Shown: positions 35,616 to 45,564, counted from the stretch's first letter. The stretch is 46,682 bases of DNA from Methylomonas methanica (GCA_001644045.1 LUUF01000009.1:1-46682), one strand, 5' to 3'. Numbers and translations: made by a program. Notes: generated from the letters alone by a model not told the origin.

Positions 35616-37721
35616 TTATTGTCCACGCTGTCCCACTGTGGAAACCACCCTGATCTGCCGATCTTGAGGGATTTCATTATAGGCCAGCACATGTAACCCG
35701 GATATCGAATGACGAACGAAGCGAGCCAGCCAGGGACGAATATAAGAAGACACCAACAACACTGCGGTTTGTCCTTCCATTTCCATCCTTTGCGCACTTT
35801 CCTCCAGGGATTTGTGCATCTGCTCGGCCAAGCCCGGTTCTAAACCAGCACCACCTTCGCCCGCCGTCTGCAATGACCTATGCAATATCTGTTCCAATCC
35901 AGGATCGAGTGTAATAACCGGAATCTCCGTCTGTACCCCATTGATTTCATGGACAATTGAGCGACCTAATGCCGCCCGCACCGCCGAAGTCAAGATGTCC
36001 GGATCTTGACTCTTCACCCCGTACTCCGCCAAAGTTTCGGCGATAGTCCGTAAATCACGAATGGAAACCCGCTCTTGCAGCAGATTTTGTAAAACCTTCA
36101 CCAAAATACCCAAGGGTAAGGTTTTTGGTACCAGATCCTCGACCAACTTCGGCGCTACTTTGGACAAATTATCCAGCAACTGCTGCGCCTCTTCGTAACC
36201 GAACAATTCGTGCGCATTACTTTGCAGAATATGACTGAGATGCGTGGCCACCACGGTGCTGGGATCGACCACCGTGTAACCCAGAGTTTGCGCCTGGTCT
36301 TTCTGATTGGCATCGATCCAGATCGCATCCAAACCAAACGCCGGATCCTTACAAGGCGCGCCTTGCAAAGTGCCGAACACCCGGCCGGGATTAATCGCCA
36401 TTTCTTTCTCGGGCATGATATTGGCTTCGCCGACGCTCACCCCCATCAAGGAAATCCGGTATTCGGTAGGCGACAAATCCAGGTTGTCGCGAATATGTAC
36501 GGACGGAATCAGAAAGCCTAGCTCTTGCGACAATTTCTTGCGCACACCCTTGATGCGCATCATTAATTGTCCGCCCTGATTTCTATCCACTAGCGGAATC
36601 AAGCGATACCCCACTTCCAGGCCAATTGCATCGACCGGCATCACATCGTCCCAACCCAATTCCTTGATCTCGGTTTTGGCCAGCTGCTGCGGCGAGACGA
36701 TGCGTTCCATTTCCAAGGCTTTTTCTTCCTCAAGCTTACGGCGCCTGTCGATAAGATACGCACCGCCAACTAGCGTCAACGCCAGCAAAATGAAGACCAG
36801 ATTCGGCATACCGGGAATGATACCCAAGATGCCCATTACCACCGCAGTAACCAGCAGCGTGCGCGGATCTTCGAACAGTTGCGAGCTCAACTGCTTGCCG
36901 ATGTCCTGCTTGCTACCGCGAACCCGCGTCACCACCATCGCGGCGGCGACCGATAATAGTAGCGACGGAATCTGCGCCACCAAACCGTCACCGATGGTCA
37001 GCAACACGTAAACATTGGCGGCGTCTGCAAAGCTCATGCCGTGCTGGCCCACGCCTATCGCCAAACCGCCTATCATATTCACGAACAAAATGATGATGCC
37101 GGCTACCGCGTCGCCACGTACGAACTTACTGGCACCATCCATCGAACCGTAAAAATCGGCTTCGGCGGCCACTTCTTCGCGGCGCGCGCGCGCCTCATCC
37201 TGATTGATCAAACCAGAATTCAAATCGGCATCGATAGCCATCTGCTTGCCCGGCATCGCGTCCAAGGTAAAACGGGCGCTCACTTCCGCCACCCGGCCGG
37301 CACCCTTGGTAACCACCATAAAATTGATGACCACCAAAATCGCAAACACGACGATACCTACCGCAAAATTACCGCCGATTACGAATGAACCGAAAGCTTC
37401 GATGACTTTGCCGGCGGCATCTCCGCCCTCATGGCCGCGAATCAACACGACCCGGGTGGAAGCCACGTTCAAGGACAGCCGCAACAAGGTCGCGACCAGA
37501 ATTACGGTAGGAAATGACGCAAACTCCAGCGGTTTGAGGGTGTAAATCACCACCAACAAGATGATCAGCGAAAATGCGATATTGAAGGTAAAAAACAGAT
37601 CCAGCACAAACGGCGGCAGCGGCAAAATCAACAATGCCAGCAACATCACAATCAACAGTGGCGCGCCCAAGCCCAAGCCCGTCAGCGCTTTAAGTGAGTT
37701 GAGTATTTTCGTAAAATCCAT
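35616..37721 (-). CDS. flhA: Flagellar export gate protein FlhA
   Basis: The large cytoplasmic ring protein of the flagellar type III export gate. The 701-residue protein has eight predicted membrane helices in the first ~330 residues, the conserved FHIPEP cytoplasmic loop (MPGKQMAIDADLNSGLI region) and a C-terminal domain of about 350 residues that docks export chaperones. It starts 18 bp after flhB. Length is close to that of Pseudomonas FlhA. Confidence 0.97.
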   Translation of the reverse strand: MDFTKILNSLKALTGLGLGAPLLIVMLLALLILPLPPFVLDLFFTFNIAFSLIILLVVIYTLKPLEFASFPTVILVATLLRLSLNVASTRVVLIRGHEGGDAAGKVIEAFGSFVIGGNFAVGIVVFAILVVINFMVVTKGAGRVAEVSARFTLDAMPGKQMAIDADLNSGLINQDEARARREEVAAEADFYGSMDGASKFVRGDAVAGIIILFVNMIGGLAIGVGQHGMSFADAANVYVLLTIGDGLVAQIPSLLLSVAAAMVVTRVRGSKQDIGKQLSSQLFEDPRTLLVTAVVMGILGIIPGMPNLVFILLALTLVGGAYLIDRRRKLEEEKALEMERIVSPQQLAKTEIKELGWDDVMPVDAIGLEVGYRLIPLVDRNQGGQLMMRIKGVRKKLSQELGFLIPSVHIRDNLDLSPTEYRISLMGVSVGEANIMPEKEMAINPGRVFGTLQGAPCKDPAFGLDAIWIDANQKDQAQTLGYTVVDPSTVVATHLSHILQSNAHELFGYEEAQQLLDNLSKVAPKLVEDLVPKTLPLGILVKVLQNLLQERVSIRDLRTIAETLAEYGVKSQDPDILTSAVRAALGRSIVHEINGVQTEIPVITLDPGLEQILHRSLQTAGEGGAGLEPGLAEQMHKSLEESAQRMEMEGQTAVLLVSSYIRPWLARFVRHSISGLHVLAYNEIPQDRQIRVVSTVGQRGQ

Positions 37722-37739
37722 AGTTCAGTCGATACCGGG

Positions 37740-38867
37740 CTATTGCTTAAAGTCGTCGGGTACTTGCACATCGGTGGGTGGCACCGGTTTGTTCCAGCCG
37801 TATTGCGTCGAAGCCCGTAATTGAAAAACATAGGCTAATACTTGGGCCACTGCCAAAAATAAGCCGCGCGGTATTTCCTGATTCAGGTCGGTGGAATAAT
37901 ACAAGGCCCTCGCCAGCGAAGGCGCCGCGACCAAAGGCACGTGAGAGGCCATTGCCAACTGCCGAATCTGCGCGGCAACCAAATCGGTGCCTTTGGCAAC
38001 CAGCAAGGGCGCGCCATTGCCGGTTTGATCGTATTTTAAGGCTACCGCAAAATGGGTGGGATTGGTGACGATGACGTCGGCACTAGGCACCGCATCCATC
38101 ATCCGCCGTTGTGCGGCTTCCATCTGCATGCGGCGGATTTTGCCTTTAACTTCTGGATTACCCTCTTGATCCTTGGCCTCGTCGCGCACTTCCTGCTTGG
38201 TCATTTTCAGTTGGCGCTGGTGATTCCACAACTGATAGGGCGCATCCAGCATCACCAATAATAAAAAGGTAGCGCTCAAAATCACTAAACAGAAGGAAAT
38301 AATATCGCCGACATGATGAATAGCTTGATCGAGAGGCAAGCGGCTCAAGCCCATGAAATCGTCGAAATACAATTTGAACAAATTCCAGGACACAATGGAA
38401 ACCAATATGGTTTTGATAATGGCCTTGATGAGTTCAACTACCCCTTGAATCCCGATGATTTTTTTCATCCCGGTCAACGGATTGAGTTTGGAAAACTTTA
38501 TTTCGAAGGCCTCGCTGGTAAAATTCCAGCCGCCCAAAAGCATGGCTGCAAGCAAATCGGCGACAATCAATACCACCAAAAACGGCAGAATCACCGAAAG
38601 TCCATCGGCAAGCGCCGATTTCAAATATATTAACAACGTGGCCGGATCGAATATTTCTTCACGAGATAACCTGAATTCACGCTTCATCATCGCCAGCAAA
38701 TCTTGCCACATGCCTTGGCCGACATAAAAAAACAACGCGGAACTCGTCATCAGCGTTACAAAGGTATTCAACTCCTTGGAACGGGGAACCTGACCTTTTC
38801 GCCTCGAATCGGTAAGTCGCTTACCGGTGGGGTCTTCGGTTTTGTCTTGACCGGATTCTTCAGCCAT
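37740..38867 (-). CDS. flhB: Flagellar export switch protein FlhB
   Basis: FlhB sits at the export gate and switches secretion from rod/hook to filament substrates after self-cleavage. The 375-residue protein has four membrane helices and the cleavage motif NPTH in VIVTNPTHFAVALKY (about residue 265). The N-terminus (SGQDKTEDPTGKRLTDSRRKGQVPRSKE; landmarks KTEDPT and RKGQVPRSKE) is typical. It abuts fliR with no gap. Confidence 0.97.
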   Translation of the reverse strand: MAEESGQDKTEDPTGKRLTDSRRKGQVPRSKELNTFVTLMTSSALFFYVGQGMWQDLLAMMKREFRLSREEIFDPATLLIYLKSALADGLSVILPFLVVLIVADLLAAMLLGGWNFTSEAFEIKFSKLNPLTGMKKIIGIQGVVELIKAIIKTILVSIVSWNLFKLYFDDFMGLSRLPLDQAIHHVGDIISFCLVILSATFLLLVMLDAPYQLWNHQRQLKMTKQEVRDEAKDQEGNPEVKGKIRRMQMEAAQRRMMDAVPSADVIVTNPTHFAVALKYDQTGNGAPLLVAKGTDLVAAQIRQLAMASHVPLVAAPSLARALYYSTDLNQEIPRGLFLAVAQVLAYVFQLRASTQYGWNKPVPPTDVQVPDDFKQ

Positions 38868-39644
38868 TTATTGCAACCTCAACAATGCACCGACCAGCGC
38901 GAAGCCGTTGTGTAACATGTCGCTAAAGCCTTCCAGCATGGTTGGCAGGCCAATCCAGATTAAGCCCATGCCCAGCATGATGGTGATCGGAAAGCCGACG
39001 CCGAATATCTGTAACTGCGGCGCCGCTTTGGATGCGACGCCAAAGCTGATGTTAACGAATAGCAGCGTAGCCATTACCGGCATGGATAGTAACAAACCGT
39101 CGGCAAATATCAGACTGCTCCAGCTGATTACCCGCCACAAGTCGGCCTTATCCATACCGATGCTGCCCACCGGCAGGGTATGAAAACTTTGCGCTAACAT
39201 CTCGATCAGCAATAGATGACCATCCACCGCTAAAAACAGGAAGCTGCCGCTAATCACAAATAGCTGGGCAATCACCGGCACCGTAACGCCAGTTGCCGGG
39301 TCGACCATGGATGCAAAGCCCAAACCCATGCTGTAAGCGATAGTCTGTCCGGCAAACAACATGATGGAAAACACCATCTGCAGGATAAACCCGGTAGTCA
39401 AGCCCAAGGCGATCTGCTGTACCGCCACCATAATCCCTTGATAGCCAAACATTTCAATATCCGGCATTGCCGGCAACGTTGGCATAATTACCCAGGTAAT
39501 CAATAGGCTGGCGATTAGTCTTACTTTGGCCGGTACTGCTTTGACGCTAAATACCGGCACGGTGATAAACATGGAACTGATGCGAAAGAATGGCCAGACA
39601 AACGAAGCAAGATACCCCAGTATCTCGTCTTCGCCGAAGTTCAT
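38868..39644 (-). CDS. fliR: Flagellar export protein FliR
   Basis: An integral part of the FliPQR export channel. The 258-residue protein has about six hydrophobic helices and family landmarks WPFFRISSMFITVPVFS, PAKVRLIASLLITW and GFASMVDPATGVTVPV. It overlaps fliQ by 4 bp and directly abuts flhB. Confidence 0.95.
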   Translation of the reverse strand: MNFGEDEILGYLASFVWPFFRISSMFITVPVFSVKAVPAKVRLIASLLITWVIMPTLPAMPDIEMFGYQGIMVAVQQIALGLTTGFILQMVFSIMLFAGQTIAYSMGLGFASMVDPATGVTVPVIAQLFVISGSFLFLAVDGHLLLIEMLAQSFHTLPVGSIGMDKADLWRVISWSSLIFADGLLLSMPVMATLLFVNISFGVASKAAPQLQIFGVGFPITIMLGMGLIWIGLPTMLEGFSDMLHNGFALVGALLRLQ

Positions 39645-39913
39645 CCTATTAGCGTGGGAATATCGCGCATCAAATCTTGGAAATAATCGATGAGCATTTG
39701 CAACATGCCGGGGCCGGCTATCATCAGCACCGCGATAATAGTCGCCAACTTGGGGATAAATGTCAGAGTCTGTTCTTGGATGGATGTTGCGGCTTGGAAC
39801 ATGGACACCAGCAAACCAACAACCAAGGACGCAATCAGGATTGGGCCCATTAATTTCAGGGAAATCAATACCGTGTCCTGGGCAATTGCCGAGATGGTCT
39901 CCGGAGTCATCAT
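39641..39913 (-). CDS. fliQ: Flagellar export protein FliQ
   Basis: The small two-helix channel subunit of the FliPQR complex. The 90-residue protein has the usual length and landmarks TPETISAIAQDTV, GLLVSMFQAATSIQEQTLTF and FIPKLATIIAVLMIAGPGML. Two adjacent ATGs (39913 and 39910) are both possible starts. It lies 9 bp after fliP. Confidence 0.95.
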   Translation of the reverse strand: MMTPETISAIAQDTVLISLKLMGPILIASLVVGLLVSMFQAATSIQEQTLTFIPKLATIIAVLMIAGPGMLQMLIDYFQDLMRDIPTLIG

Positions 39914-39922
39914 GATATTGGC

Positions 39923-40669
39923 CTACACGTAAAAACTAGCCGCCAGCATTTCCATCACCATAGTCCAACCGTCCGCCAGCACAAACAACATAATCTTGAA
40001 CGGCAACGACACGATCATCGGCGACAGCATCATCATACCCATGGACATCAATACGCTGGCTACCACCAGATCGATGACCAGGAACGGCAGGAAAATCAGA
40101 AATCCTATCTGAAAAGCGGTTTTCAGTTCGCTAGTCACATAAGCCGGCACTAACAAGGAAAACGGCACATCTTCCGGTTTATCGATTTGCTCACGGCCGG
40201 AAATGCGTACAAAGGTATCCAAATCCGCCTCGCGGGTTTGCTTGAGCATGAATTGCTTGAACGGCTCCGAGGCTTTTTGCAAAGCGGTAACAGCGTCAAT
40301 TTTTTCTTCCATATACGGCTGCACGGCGGTTTCGTTAACCTTTTCCAACACCGGCATCATGATGAAGATAGTTAGAAACAGAGATAACCCCAATAACACT
40401 TGATTGCTTGGCGCTTGCGCGGCGCCTATTGCTTGGCGGAGCAAGCCCAATACGATCATGATCCGGGTGAAGGATGTCATCGATAACAACAATGCCGGCA
40501 ACAAGGTCAGCATGGTCATTAACGCTAAAATCTGGATGGTAACCGTGTAGGTTTCGCCGCCTTTTGGGTTGCTGGTCACGGTAATCGCATCAATACCTAC
40601 CGCGGCGTAAACCGTTTCCGGCAGCAACATCAAACCGATCATCAGACAAGAAAAGACAAACTTAATCAT
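39923..40669 (-). CDS. fliP: Flagellar export protein FliP
   Basis: The main pore subunit of the export gate. The 248-residue protein has a cleavable signal peptide ([22 protein letters not shown] region), the family segments [27 protein letters not shown] (landmark [12 protein letters not shown]), [18 protein letters not shown] and the C-terminal [22 protein letters not shown]. The ATG at 40669 overlaps the fliO stop by 8 bp and is preferred to an upstream reading because it starts the signal peptide. Confidence 0.96.
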   Translation of the reverse strand: MIKFVFSCLMIGLMLLPETVYAAVGIDAITVTSNPKGGETYTVTIQILALMTMLTLLPALLLSMTSFTRIMIVLGLLRQAIGAAQAPSNQVLLGLSLFLTIFIMMPVLEKVNETAVQPYMEEKIDAVTALQKASEPFKQFMLKQTREADLDTFVRISGREQIDKPEDVPFSLLVPAYVTSELKTAFQIGFLIFLPFLVIDLVVASVLMSMGMMMLSPMIVSLPFKIMLFVLADGWTMVMEMLAASFYV

Positions 40670-41105
40670 GGTTCTTACCCTGCATGACTTGCAGCAATTT
40701 CTTGGCAAATACGCTGGTTTCCTGACCTTCCGCGCTATTCATAAACAAGCGCTGATCGCCCTCGAGTTCAAGCAATTTATCGATACGCCCACTACTAACA
40801 CCTAACAATAGCTGTTTCTCGCCGACTTTAACCAAAACCAATTTCTCTCGCATGCCCAAGGACAATCCGGCCAACACCGCCAACTGACTTTTACCGACAA
40901 AGGCCAAACCGCCGCTTTTACGCAATAACCAAACCGACAGAAAAAATACCGCCAAGACCAGTAACAACGCCAAAAGCCATTGTGCAACATCCCCAGAAGA
41001 CACCACTTTTGCAGTCTGTCTGGGCAGCGCAGCGGTATCATCAGCCCATGCAACAGGTGCAATTAATACCGAAACAATTAGGCTAATCAGGCGAGATACA
41101 GACAT
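40662..41105 (-). CDS. fliO: Flagellar export assembly protein FliO
   Basis: FliO helps assemble FliP into the export gate. The 147-residue protein has an N-terminal signal/anchor sequence, a membrane helix at about residues 40-60 ([22 protein letters not shown]) and a cytoplasmic domain with the typical [17 protein letters not shown] segment. It overlaps fliN by one base and fliP by 8 bp. Confidence 0.92.
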   Translation of the reverse strand: MSVSRLISLIVSVLIAPVAWADDTAALPRQTAKVVSSGDVAQWLLALLLVLAVFFLSVWLLRKSGGLAFVGKSQLAVLAGLSLGMREKLVLVKVGEKQLLLGVSSGRIDKLLELEGDQRLFMNSAEGQETSVFAKKLLQVMQGKNHD

Positions 41106-41563
41106 CAGCCGAGCTTTCTGACCCGTTCCGACGGACTGATAATGTCGGTCAGCCGAATACCAAACTTGTCGTTGACCACAACTACTTCACCGTGAGCAAC
41201 TAACGTGCCGTTTACCAACACATCCATGGGTTCGCCGGCGAAACGATCCAGCTCCACTACCGAGCCCTGATTTAGCTGCAATAAATTGCGGATATTAATT
41301 TTGGTCCGGCCGATCTCCAGCGATACCGTCACCGGTACGTCGAGAATCACGTCCAGTTTGACTTCATCGCTGCTGGGGCCATTATTTTTGGATTTTTGTT
41401 CGGAAAATTCCGGAAACTCTGCAGCAGCAAAACCTTGTTGAGCACTCTTGGCAGCTGTTGCTTGTTCCTTCAACGCATCTCCCCAATCAGCTTCAGCCTC
41501 GGCATCCGCCTGTTCGTTCATCGCTGCGGCCCAGTCGTCGCCGATTTCGTCGTTTTCACTCAT
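41105..41563 (-). CDS. fliN: Flagellar motor switch protein FliN
   Basis: Part of the C-ring that binds CheY-phosphate and export substrates. The 152-residue protein has an acidic, Ala-rich N-terminal extension (about 70 residues) and a C-terminal SpoA domain (landmarks ILDVPVTVSLEIGRTKI, LLQLNQGSVVELDRFAGEP, GIRLTDIIS). It starts 18 bp after fliM. Confidence 0.95.
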   Translation of the reverse strand: MSENDEIGDDWAAAMNEQADAEAEADWGDALKEQATAAKSAQQGFAAAEFPEFSEQKSKNNGPSSDEVKLDVILDVPVTVSLEIGRTKINIRNLLQLNQGSVVELDRFAGEPMDVLVNGTLVAHGEVVVVNDKFGIRLTDIISPSERVRKLG

Positions 41564-41581
41564 GCTTATCCTTCCCTGCTG

Positions 41582-42562
41582 TTAAATATTATCCAGCGTC
41601 ATTTTTTCTATAATTTCGATGGCATAGTTACCATCCGAAAGACCTAGCTTGCCCCGAAAAACCGGCACGTCTTCAACTTCCAGTAATACCGATTCCGGCA
41701 TTTCTATAGGAATCACATCGCCTTTTTTTAGTTCAATCACTTCGCTGATAGACATTTCTTTTTCTATCAACTTGCTATTCACCACCACTTCACTGCGCAT
41801 AATTTCGACTCTTAGCGAATCTTGCCAACGACCATCGACTTCGCCGCGATCGCTGGTTACGGCATCCAGCAGCTCTCTAATCGGCTCAATCATGGAATAA
41901 GGCATCGCAATATTGATATCGCCCCCGCCACCTTCCAATTCCACATGGATAGTGGAAATCACCACAATTTCCGAAGGACTGACGATGTTGGCAAACTGAG
42001 GGTTGACCTCCGAATTGATGTATTCAAAGTCGATGTCCATCACCGGTTTCCAGGCTTCGGCCAGATCTTTGAAAATCATGTCGATAATCAGCCGAATAAT
42101 GCGCATTTCGGTCGGCGTAAACTCCCGACCTTCGACCTTGTTATAAAACTGGCCGCCACCGCCGAAAAAGTTATCGACAGCGGTAAACACCAATCGCGGC
42201 TCCATCACGATCAATGCCCGCCCGCGTAACGGTGACATCCGAATGACATTCAAATTAGTCGGTACGAATAAGCCCTGAATGAATTCGGAAAACTTCTGCA
42301 CCTGAATCCCGGAAACAGATATTTCCGCAGCGCGCCTTAAAAAATTGAATAACGCAATCCGGAAATGGCGAGCAAAGCGCTCGTTAACCATTTCCAAGGT
42401 GGGCATCCGACCCCGAACAATCCGTTCCTGACTATTAAAATCATAGACTCTAGCGGAGCCTCGGCTGTAGTCATCATCAGCCCCTGTATCGACGTCACCG
42501 TCGTCCACGCCATGCAGTAGCGCATCGATTTCGTCTTGTGATAATAGGTCGGCGGTTGACAT
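41582..42562 (-). CDS. fliM: Flagellar motor switch protein FliM
   Basis: FliM forms the middle of the C-ring and binds CheY-phosphate. The 326-residue protein has the CheY-binding peptide LLSQDEIDALLHG at residues 6-18, an acidic linker, the CheC-like middle domain (landmarks FARHFRIALFNFLRRAAEIS, GRALIVMEPRLVFTAVDNFFGG in part) and a C-terminal SpoA domain. It directly follows fliL with no gap. Confidence 0.97.
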   Translation of the reverse strand: MSTADLLSQDEIDALLHGVDDGDVDTGADDDYSRGSARVYDFNSQERIVRGRMPTLEMVNERFARHFRIALFNFLRRAAEISVSGIQVQKFSEFIQGLFVPTNLNVIRMSPLRGRALIVMEPRLVFTAVDNFFGGGGQFYNKVEGREFTPTEMRIIRLIIDMIFKDLAEAWKPVMDIDFEYINSEVNPQFANIVSPSEIVVISTIHVELEGGGGDINIAMPYSMIEPIRELLDAVTSDRGEVDGRWQDSLRVEIMRSEVVVNSKLIEKEMSISEVIELKKGDVIPIEMPESVLLEVEDVPVFRGKLGLSDGNYAIEIIEKMTLDNI

Positions 42563-43111
42563 TTATTGCATTACAAATTCAGTGAAATACACATCTTTAA
42601 CGGTATTTTTACCGGCCATTTTTTCTAAGACCTTGCCAATTTCGGTTTGCATCATGGTTTTTAGTTCCTGCTTTCCTTCCAAGGTTTTCGCTTTCTCCGC
42701 ACCAACCGCACTGATGGCCATCAATAAATTATTGCGTATCATGGGCTCATGTTTTTTCATTGCATCCACGCTCGCCTCGCCTTTCGTTAGTATCGTCAAG
42801 GAAATTCTTATAACTTTTGCGCCAGAACCTGCGGGGAAATTAACCAGTAATGGTGTTGGCAAATCGTAATAAACATCAGGCTCAGCGACTTTTTCGTGGT
42901 CGGCTTCTTCTTCATGCGCGGCTTCCTCCTTATGCTCTTCCTTGCCATGCTTGGCATCGCCTTCTTCTTTATGCTCGGCGTCGGCTGGCTTATTCAGAAA
43001 GAAATAAGCCCCTCCTCCCGCACCCGCCAAAACCAGCACAACCGCAGCAATTATTACGATCATTTTTTTGGAAGACTTCTTACCTTCGTCTTTCTCTTGG
43101 GCTTCTGCCAT
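42563..43111 (-). CDS. fliL: Flagellar basal body protein FliL with a His/Glu-rich linker
   Basis: FliL associates with the stator and supports torque. The 182-residue protein has a basic cytoplasmic tip, a membrane helix at about 17-37, and a C-terminal periplasmic stomatin-like domain (landmarks YYDLPTPLLVNFPAG, ISLTILTKGEASVDAM, VLEKMAGKNTVKDVYFTEFVMQ). Between them (44-76) lies a stretch of Glu, Lys and five His (47, 55, 60, 66, 72), richer than usual. The ATG has AGGTGG upstream. It is the first gene of the flagellar run in this window; fliK, often upstream, is not here. Confidence 0.93.
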   Translation of the reverse strand: MAEAQEKDEGKKSSKKMIVIIAAVVLVLAGAGGGAYFFLNKPADAEHKEEGDAKHGKEEHKEEAAHEEEADHEKVAEPDVYYDLPTPLLVNFPAGSGAKVIRISLTILTKGEASVDAMKKHEPMIRNNLLMAISAVGAEKAKTLEGKQELKTMMQTEIGKVLEKMAGKNTVKDVYFTEFVMQ

Positions 43112-43173
43112 TTTCCACCTGTTAATTTTTTACAGCACAATACGCGCCAAAACACTTACGACCAATCCGACAG

Positions 43174-43192
43174 CCAGCTTAAAAACAGCTGG
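43174..43192 (-). promoter_or_regulatory. Small inverted repeat in the fliL leader
   Basis: CCAGCT (43174-43179) and AGCTGG (43187-43192) form a perfect 6-bp stem with a 7-base loop, about 65 bp upstream of fliL. No convincing sigma-54 or sigma-28 promoter was found by eye in the 283-bp gap before fliL, so the promoter is unresolved. Confidence 0.3.
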
Positions 43193-43312
43193 ATTCGATC
43201 ATACAAGAAAAAACATCGTTTTAGAATAATAGTATAGCCGTCACTTGGAAGCAGTTAGGCAAAAAGCGGGGTTAAGGTATGTAAAAAATGCCTGGAGGGA
43301 TTGTAGCTCTTA

Positions 43313-43328
43313 AGTCAAATTTTTGACT
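43313..43328. repeat. Short palindrome downstream of fbaA
   Basis: AGTCAAA (43313-43319) and TTTGACT (43322-43328) form a perfect inverted repeat with a 2-base centre. It could be an operator for the flagellar transcript or part of the fbaA 3' region. Confidence 0.35.
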
Positions 43329-43355
43329 CAGATTGTGAATGTTTTACAGAAAGGA

Positions 43356-43381
43356 CTGCAAAGACCTAACGGCCTTTGCAG
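43356..43381 (-). terminator. Stem-loop after fbaA
   Basis: CTGCAAAG (43356-43363) pairs with CTTTGCAG (43374-43381), extended inwards by CC/GG with one mismatch. It begins 14 bp after the fbaA stop; the minus-strand sequence after it (TCCTTTCTG) is only moderately T-rich. Probably ends the tal-fbaA transcript before fliL, at least partly. Confidence 0.6.
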
Positions 43382-43394
43382 CGTTATCAAGATA

Positions 43395-44474
43395 TTACAG
43401 CGAATTAACGGCGTTTAATTCTTGGAAGGCTTGCTCTAAACGAGTCACCATGCCAACTTGGCCGGCACGTTGCCAAACACGTGGGTCATAGTATTTTTTG
43501 TTCGGTTTATCGGCGCCTTCCGGGTTACCGATTTGGCCTTGCAAATAAGCTTCGTTTTTCTTGTAAAACTCCATCACGCCAGCCCAGGACGCCCATTGGG
43601 TGTCGGTATCGATGTTCATTTTAACGACGCCGTAGCTGATAGACTCTTTAATCTCTTCTGGAGAAGAACCTGAACCGCCATGGAACACGAAGTTCAATGA
43701 ATTTTGCGGCAAGCCGAATTTTTCTGAAACGTATTTTTGCGAGTTAGCCAGAATTGTCGGTGTCAATTTAACGTTACCTGGAGAGTAAACGCCATGAACG
43801 TTACCGAACGACGCAGCAATAGTAAATCTGTGACTGATTTTGCTCAGTTGCTCGTAAGCGTAAGCAACATCTTCCGGTTGGGTATACAGAGCAGAATGAT
43901 CCATGCCGCTGTTGTCGACACCGTCTTCCTCGCCACCGGTACAACCCAGTTCGATTTCCAGCGTCATACCCATTTTGGACATGCGCTCCAGATATTTACC
44001 GCAGATTTCAATGTTTTCTTGCAAGCTTTCTTCGGAAAGATCCAGCATGTGCGAGCTGAACAATGGCATACCGGTTGCAGCGAAGTGTTTTTCGCCCGCA
44101 TCCAACATTCCGTCAACCCATGGCAGCAACTTTTTCGCGGCATGGTCGGTATGTAAAATAACAGGGACACCGTAATGTTCAGCCAGAGCATGGACGTGAT
44201 GCGCACCGGAGATCGCGCCAACAATTGAACAACCTTGCCCTTCCAATTTCAAGCCTTTACCGGCAACAAATGCCGCGCCACCATTGGAGAACTGAATCAC
44301 TACCGGCGACTTTACTTTTGCCGCCGCTTCCAATACCGAGTTGATGGTATCGGTGCTGATCACGTTCACAGCAGGTAAAGCAAATTTGTTTTCTTTGCAA
44401 ATTGCAAAGATTTTTTGTACATCTTCACCGGTTACGACACCGGGCTTAACAACATCTAATATTTTCTGAGACAT
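43395..44474 (-). CDS. fbaA: Class II fructose-bisphosphate aldolase
   Basis: The zinc enzyme that splits or forms fructose 1,6-bisphosphate; in RuMP metabolism it links hexose cleavage to acceptor regeneration and gluconeogenesis. The 359-residue length equals that of E. coli FbaA, and the sequence is closely similar throughout, including SNGGAAFVAGKG, the catalytic Asp110 and zinc ligand His111 in LHTDHAAKKLLPW, ELGCTGGEEDGV, NVHGVY and VFHGGSGSS with further zinc ligands. It follows tal by 103 bp with a hairpin between them. Confidence 0.97.
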   Translation of the reverse strand: MSQKILDVVKPGVVTGEDVQKIFAICKENKFALPAVNVISTDTINSVLEAAAKVKSPVVIQFSNGGAAFVAGKGLKLEGQGCSIVGAISGAHHVHALAEHYGVPVILHTDHAAKKLLPWVDGMLDAGEKHFAATGMPLFSSHMLDLSEESLQENIEICGKYLERMSKMGMTLEIELGCTGGEEDGVDNSGMDHSALYTQPEDVAYAYEQLSKISHRFTIAASFGNVHGVYSPGNVKLTPTILANSQKYVSEKFGLPQNSLNFVFHGGSGSSPEEIKESISYGVVKMNIDTDTQWASWAGVMEFYKKNEAYLQGQIGNPEGADKPNKKYYDPRVWQRAGQVGMVTRLEQAFQELNAVNSL

Positions 44475-44541
44475 GCCATAAATCCTGCTTAGGAATCGGA
44501 TTACTCAACAACTAAGCAACCCGAGAAATTCGTAATGGAAC

Positions 44542-44570
44542 GCTGGCAACGAGAAAAACTCGCTGCCAGC
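44542..44570 (-). promoter_or_regulatory. Stem-loop between tal and fbaA
   Basis: GCTGGCA (44542-44548) pairs with TGCCAGC (44564-44570), extended by CGAG/CTCG with one mismatch around a 5-base loop. On the minus strand it is not followed by a T run, so processing or transcript stability is more likely than termination. Confidence 0.5.
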
Positions 44571-44577
44571 TATCTTT

Positions 44578-45564
44578 TTAAGCTTCCAAACTAGCCAAAC
44601 GCTCTGACAACAATTTTTCCAAGGCTTCCAAAGCTTTGGCGAAACCGTCGATACCTTCCGCCAATTTTTCTTTGGCCATACGGTTTTCTTCGTGCATGCG
44701 ATCGAAAGTTGCTTTATCGACAGTGATTTTTTCGATCGTGGCATTCACCGCATTAGCTGGATCCAATTTACGCGGCAGGTCGCCTTCAACGGATTGCAAT
44801 TCAGCCAGTAAAGATGGAGCAATTGTCAACAGGTCACTACCAGCCAGCTCGGTGATTTCGCCGATATTTCTGAAGCTTGCGCCCATTACTTCGGTTTTGT
44901 AGCCGAATTTTTTGTAATAGTTGTAGATTTCAGTTACCGACAATACGCCTGGATCTTCAGTCGGCGCATAAGAATCGCGACCTGTGTCTTTTTTGTACCA
45001 GTCCAGAATACGACCAACGAATGGAGAAATCAGCGTGATGCCGTTTTCCGCGCATGCAATCGCTTGATGCAAACCAAACAACAACGTCAGGTTGGTGTGA
45101 ATTCCTTCTTTTTCCAATACCGCAGCAGCTTGGATACCTTCCCATGTTGCAGCAATTTTGATCAGCACGCGCTCTTTGGAAATGCCAGCGGCTTCGTATT
45201 GTTTAATCAGGTCACGGCCTTTAGCAATAGTGCCTTCGGTATCGTAAGACAGGCGCGCATCGACTTCGGTTGATACACGGCCTTCGATGATTTCCAAAAT
45301 TTTCAAACCGAAAGATACCGCCAAACGATCAAATGCCAATGTTACAACTTCCGCGGCAGATGCAGCCGCGCCTAAAGTTGCGCGCGCACCTTTCAAAGTA
45401 TCGTCAACAATACCTTGATATTGCGGCATTTGCGCGGCAGCGGTGATCAAAGAAGGATTGGTGGTTGCATCGCGCGGTTTGAATGTTTCGATCGCTTGAA
45501 TATCACCGGTATCGGCAACAACGACAGTCACTTCACGGAGTTGTTCGAGTAAATTTTTTGCCAT
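44578..45564 (-). CDS. tal: Transaldolase
   Basis: Transaldolase moves a three-carbon unit between sugar phosphates and is part of the RuMP acceptor-regeneration branch. The 328-residue protein is of the classical TalB type: the Asp18 in [19 protein letters not shown], the Schiff-base Lys136 in [13 protein letters not shown], and the [18 protein letters not shown] segment are all present. It is about ten residues longer than TalB at the C-terminus. The ATG follows GAGG. It is downstream of the repeat membrane protein gene across a 285-bp structured gap, and upstream of fbaA. Confidence 0.97.
   Translation of the reverse strand: MAKNLLEQLREVTVVVADTGDIQAIETFKPRDATTNPSLITAAAQMPQYQGIVDDTLKGARATLGAAASAAEVVTLAFDRLAVSFGLKILEIIEGRVSTEVDARLSYDTEGTIAKGRDLIKQYEAAGISKERVLIKIAATWEGIQAAAVLEKEGIHTNLTLLFGLHQAIACAENGITLISPFVGRILDWYKKDTGRDSYAPTEDPGVLSVTEIYNYYKKFGYKTEVMGASFRNIGEITELAGSDLLTIAPSLLAELQSVEGDLPRKLDPANAVNATIEKITVDKATFDRMHEENRMAKEKLAEGIDGFAKALEALEKLLSERLASLEA

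Noticed and set aside
43112-43394. Sigma-54 promoter before fliL
   Set aside because: No GG-N10-GC type -24/-12 pair close to consensus was found by eye on the minus strand.
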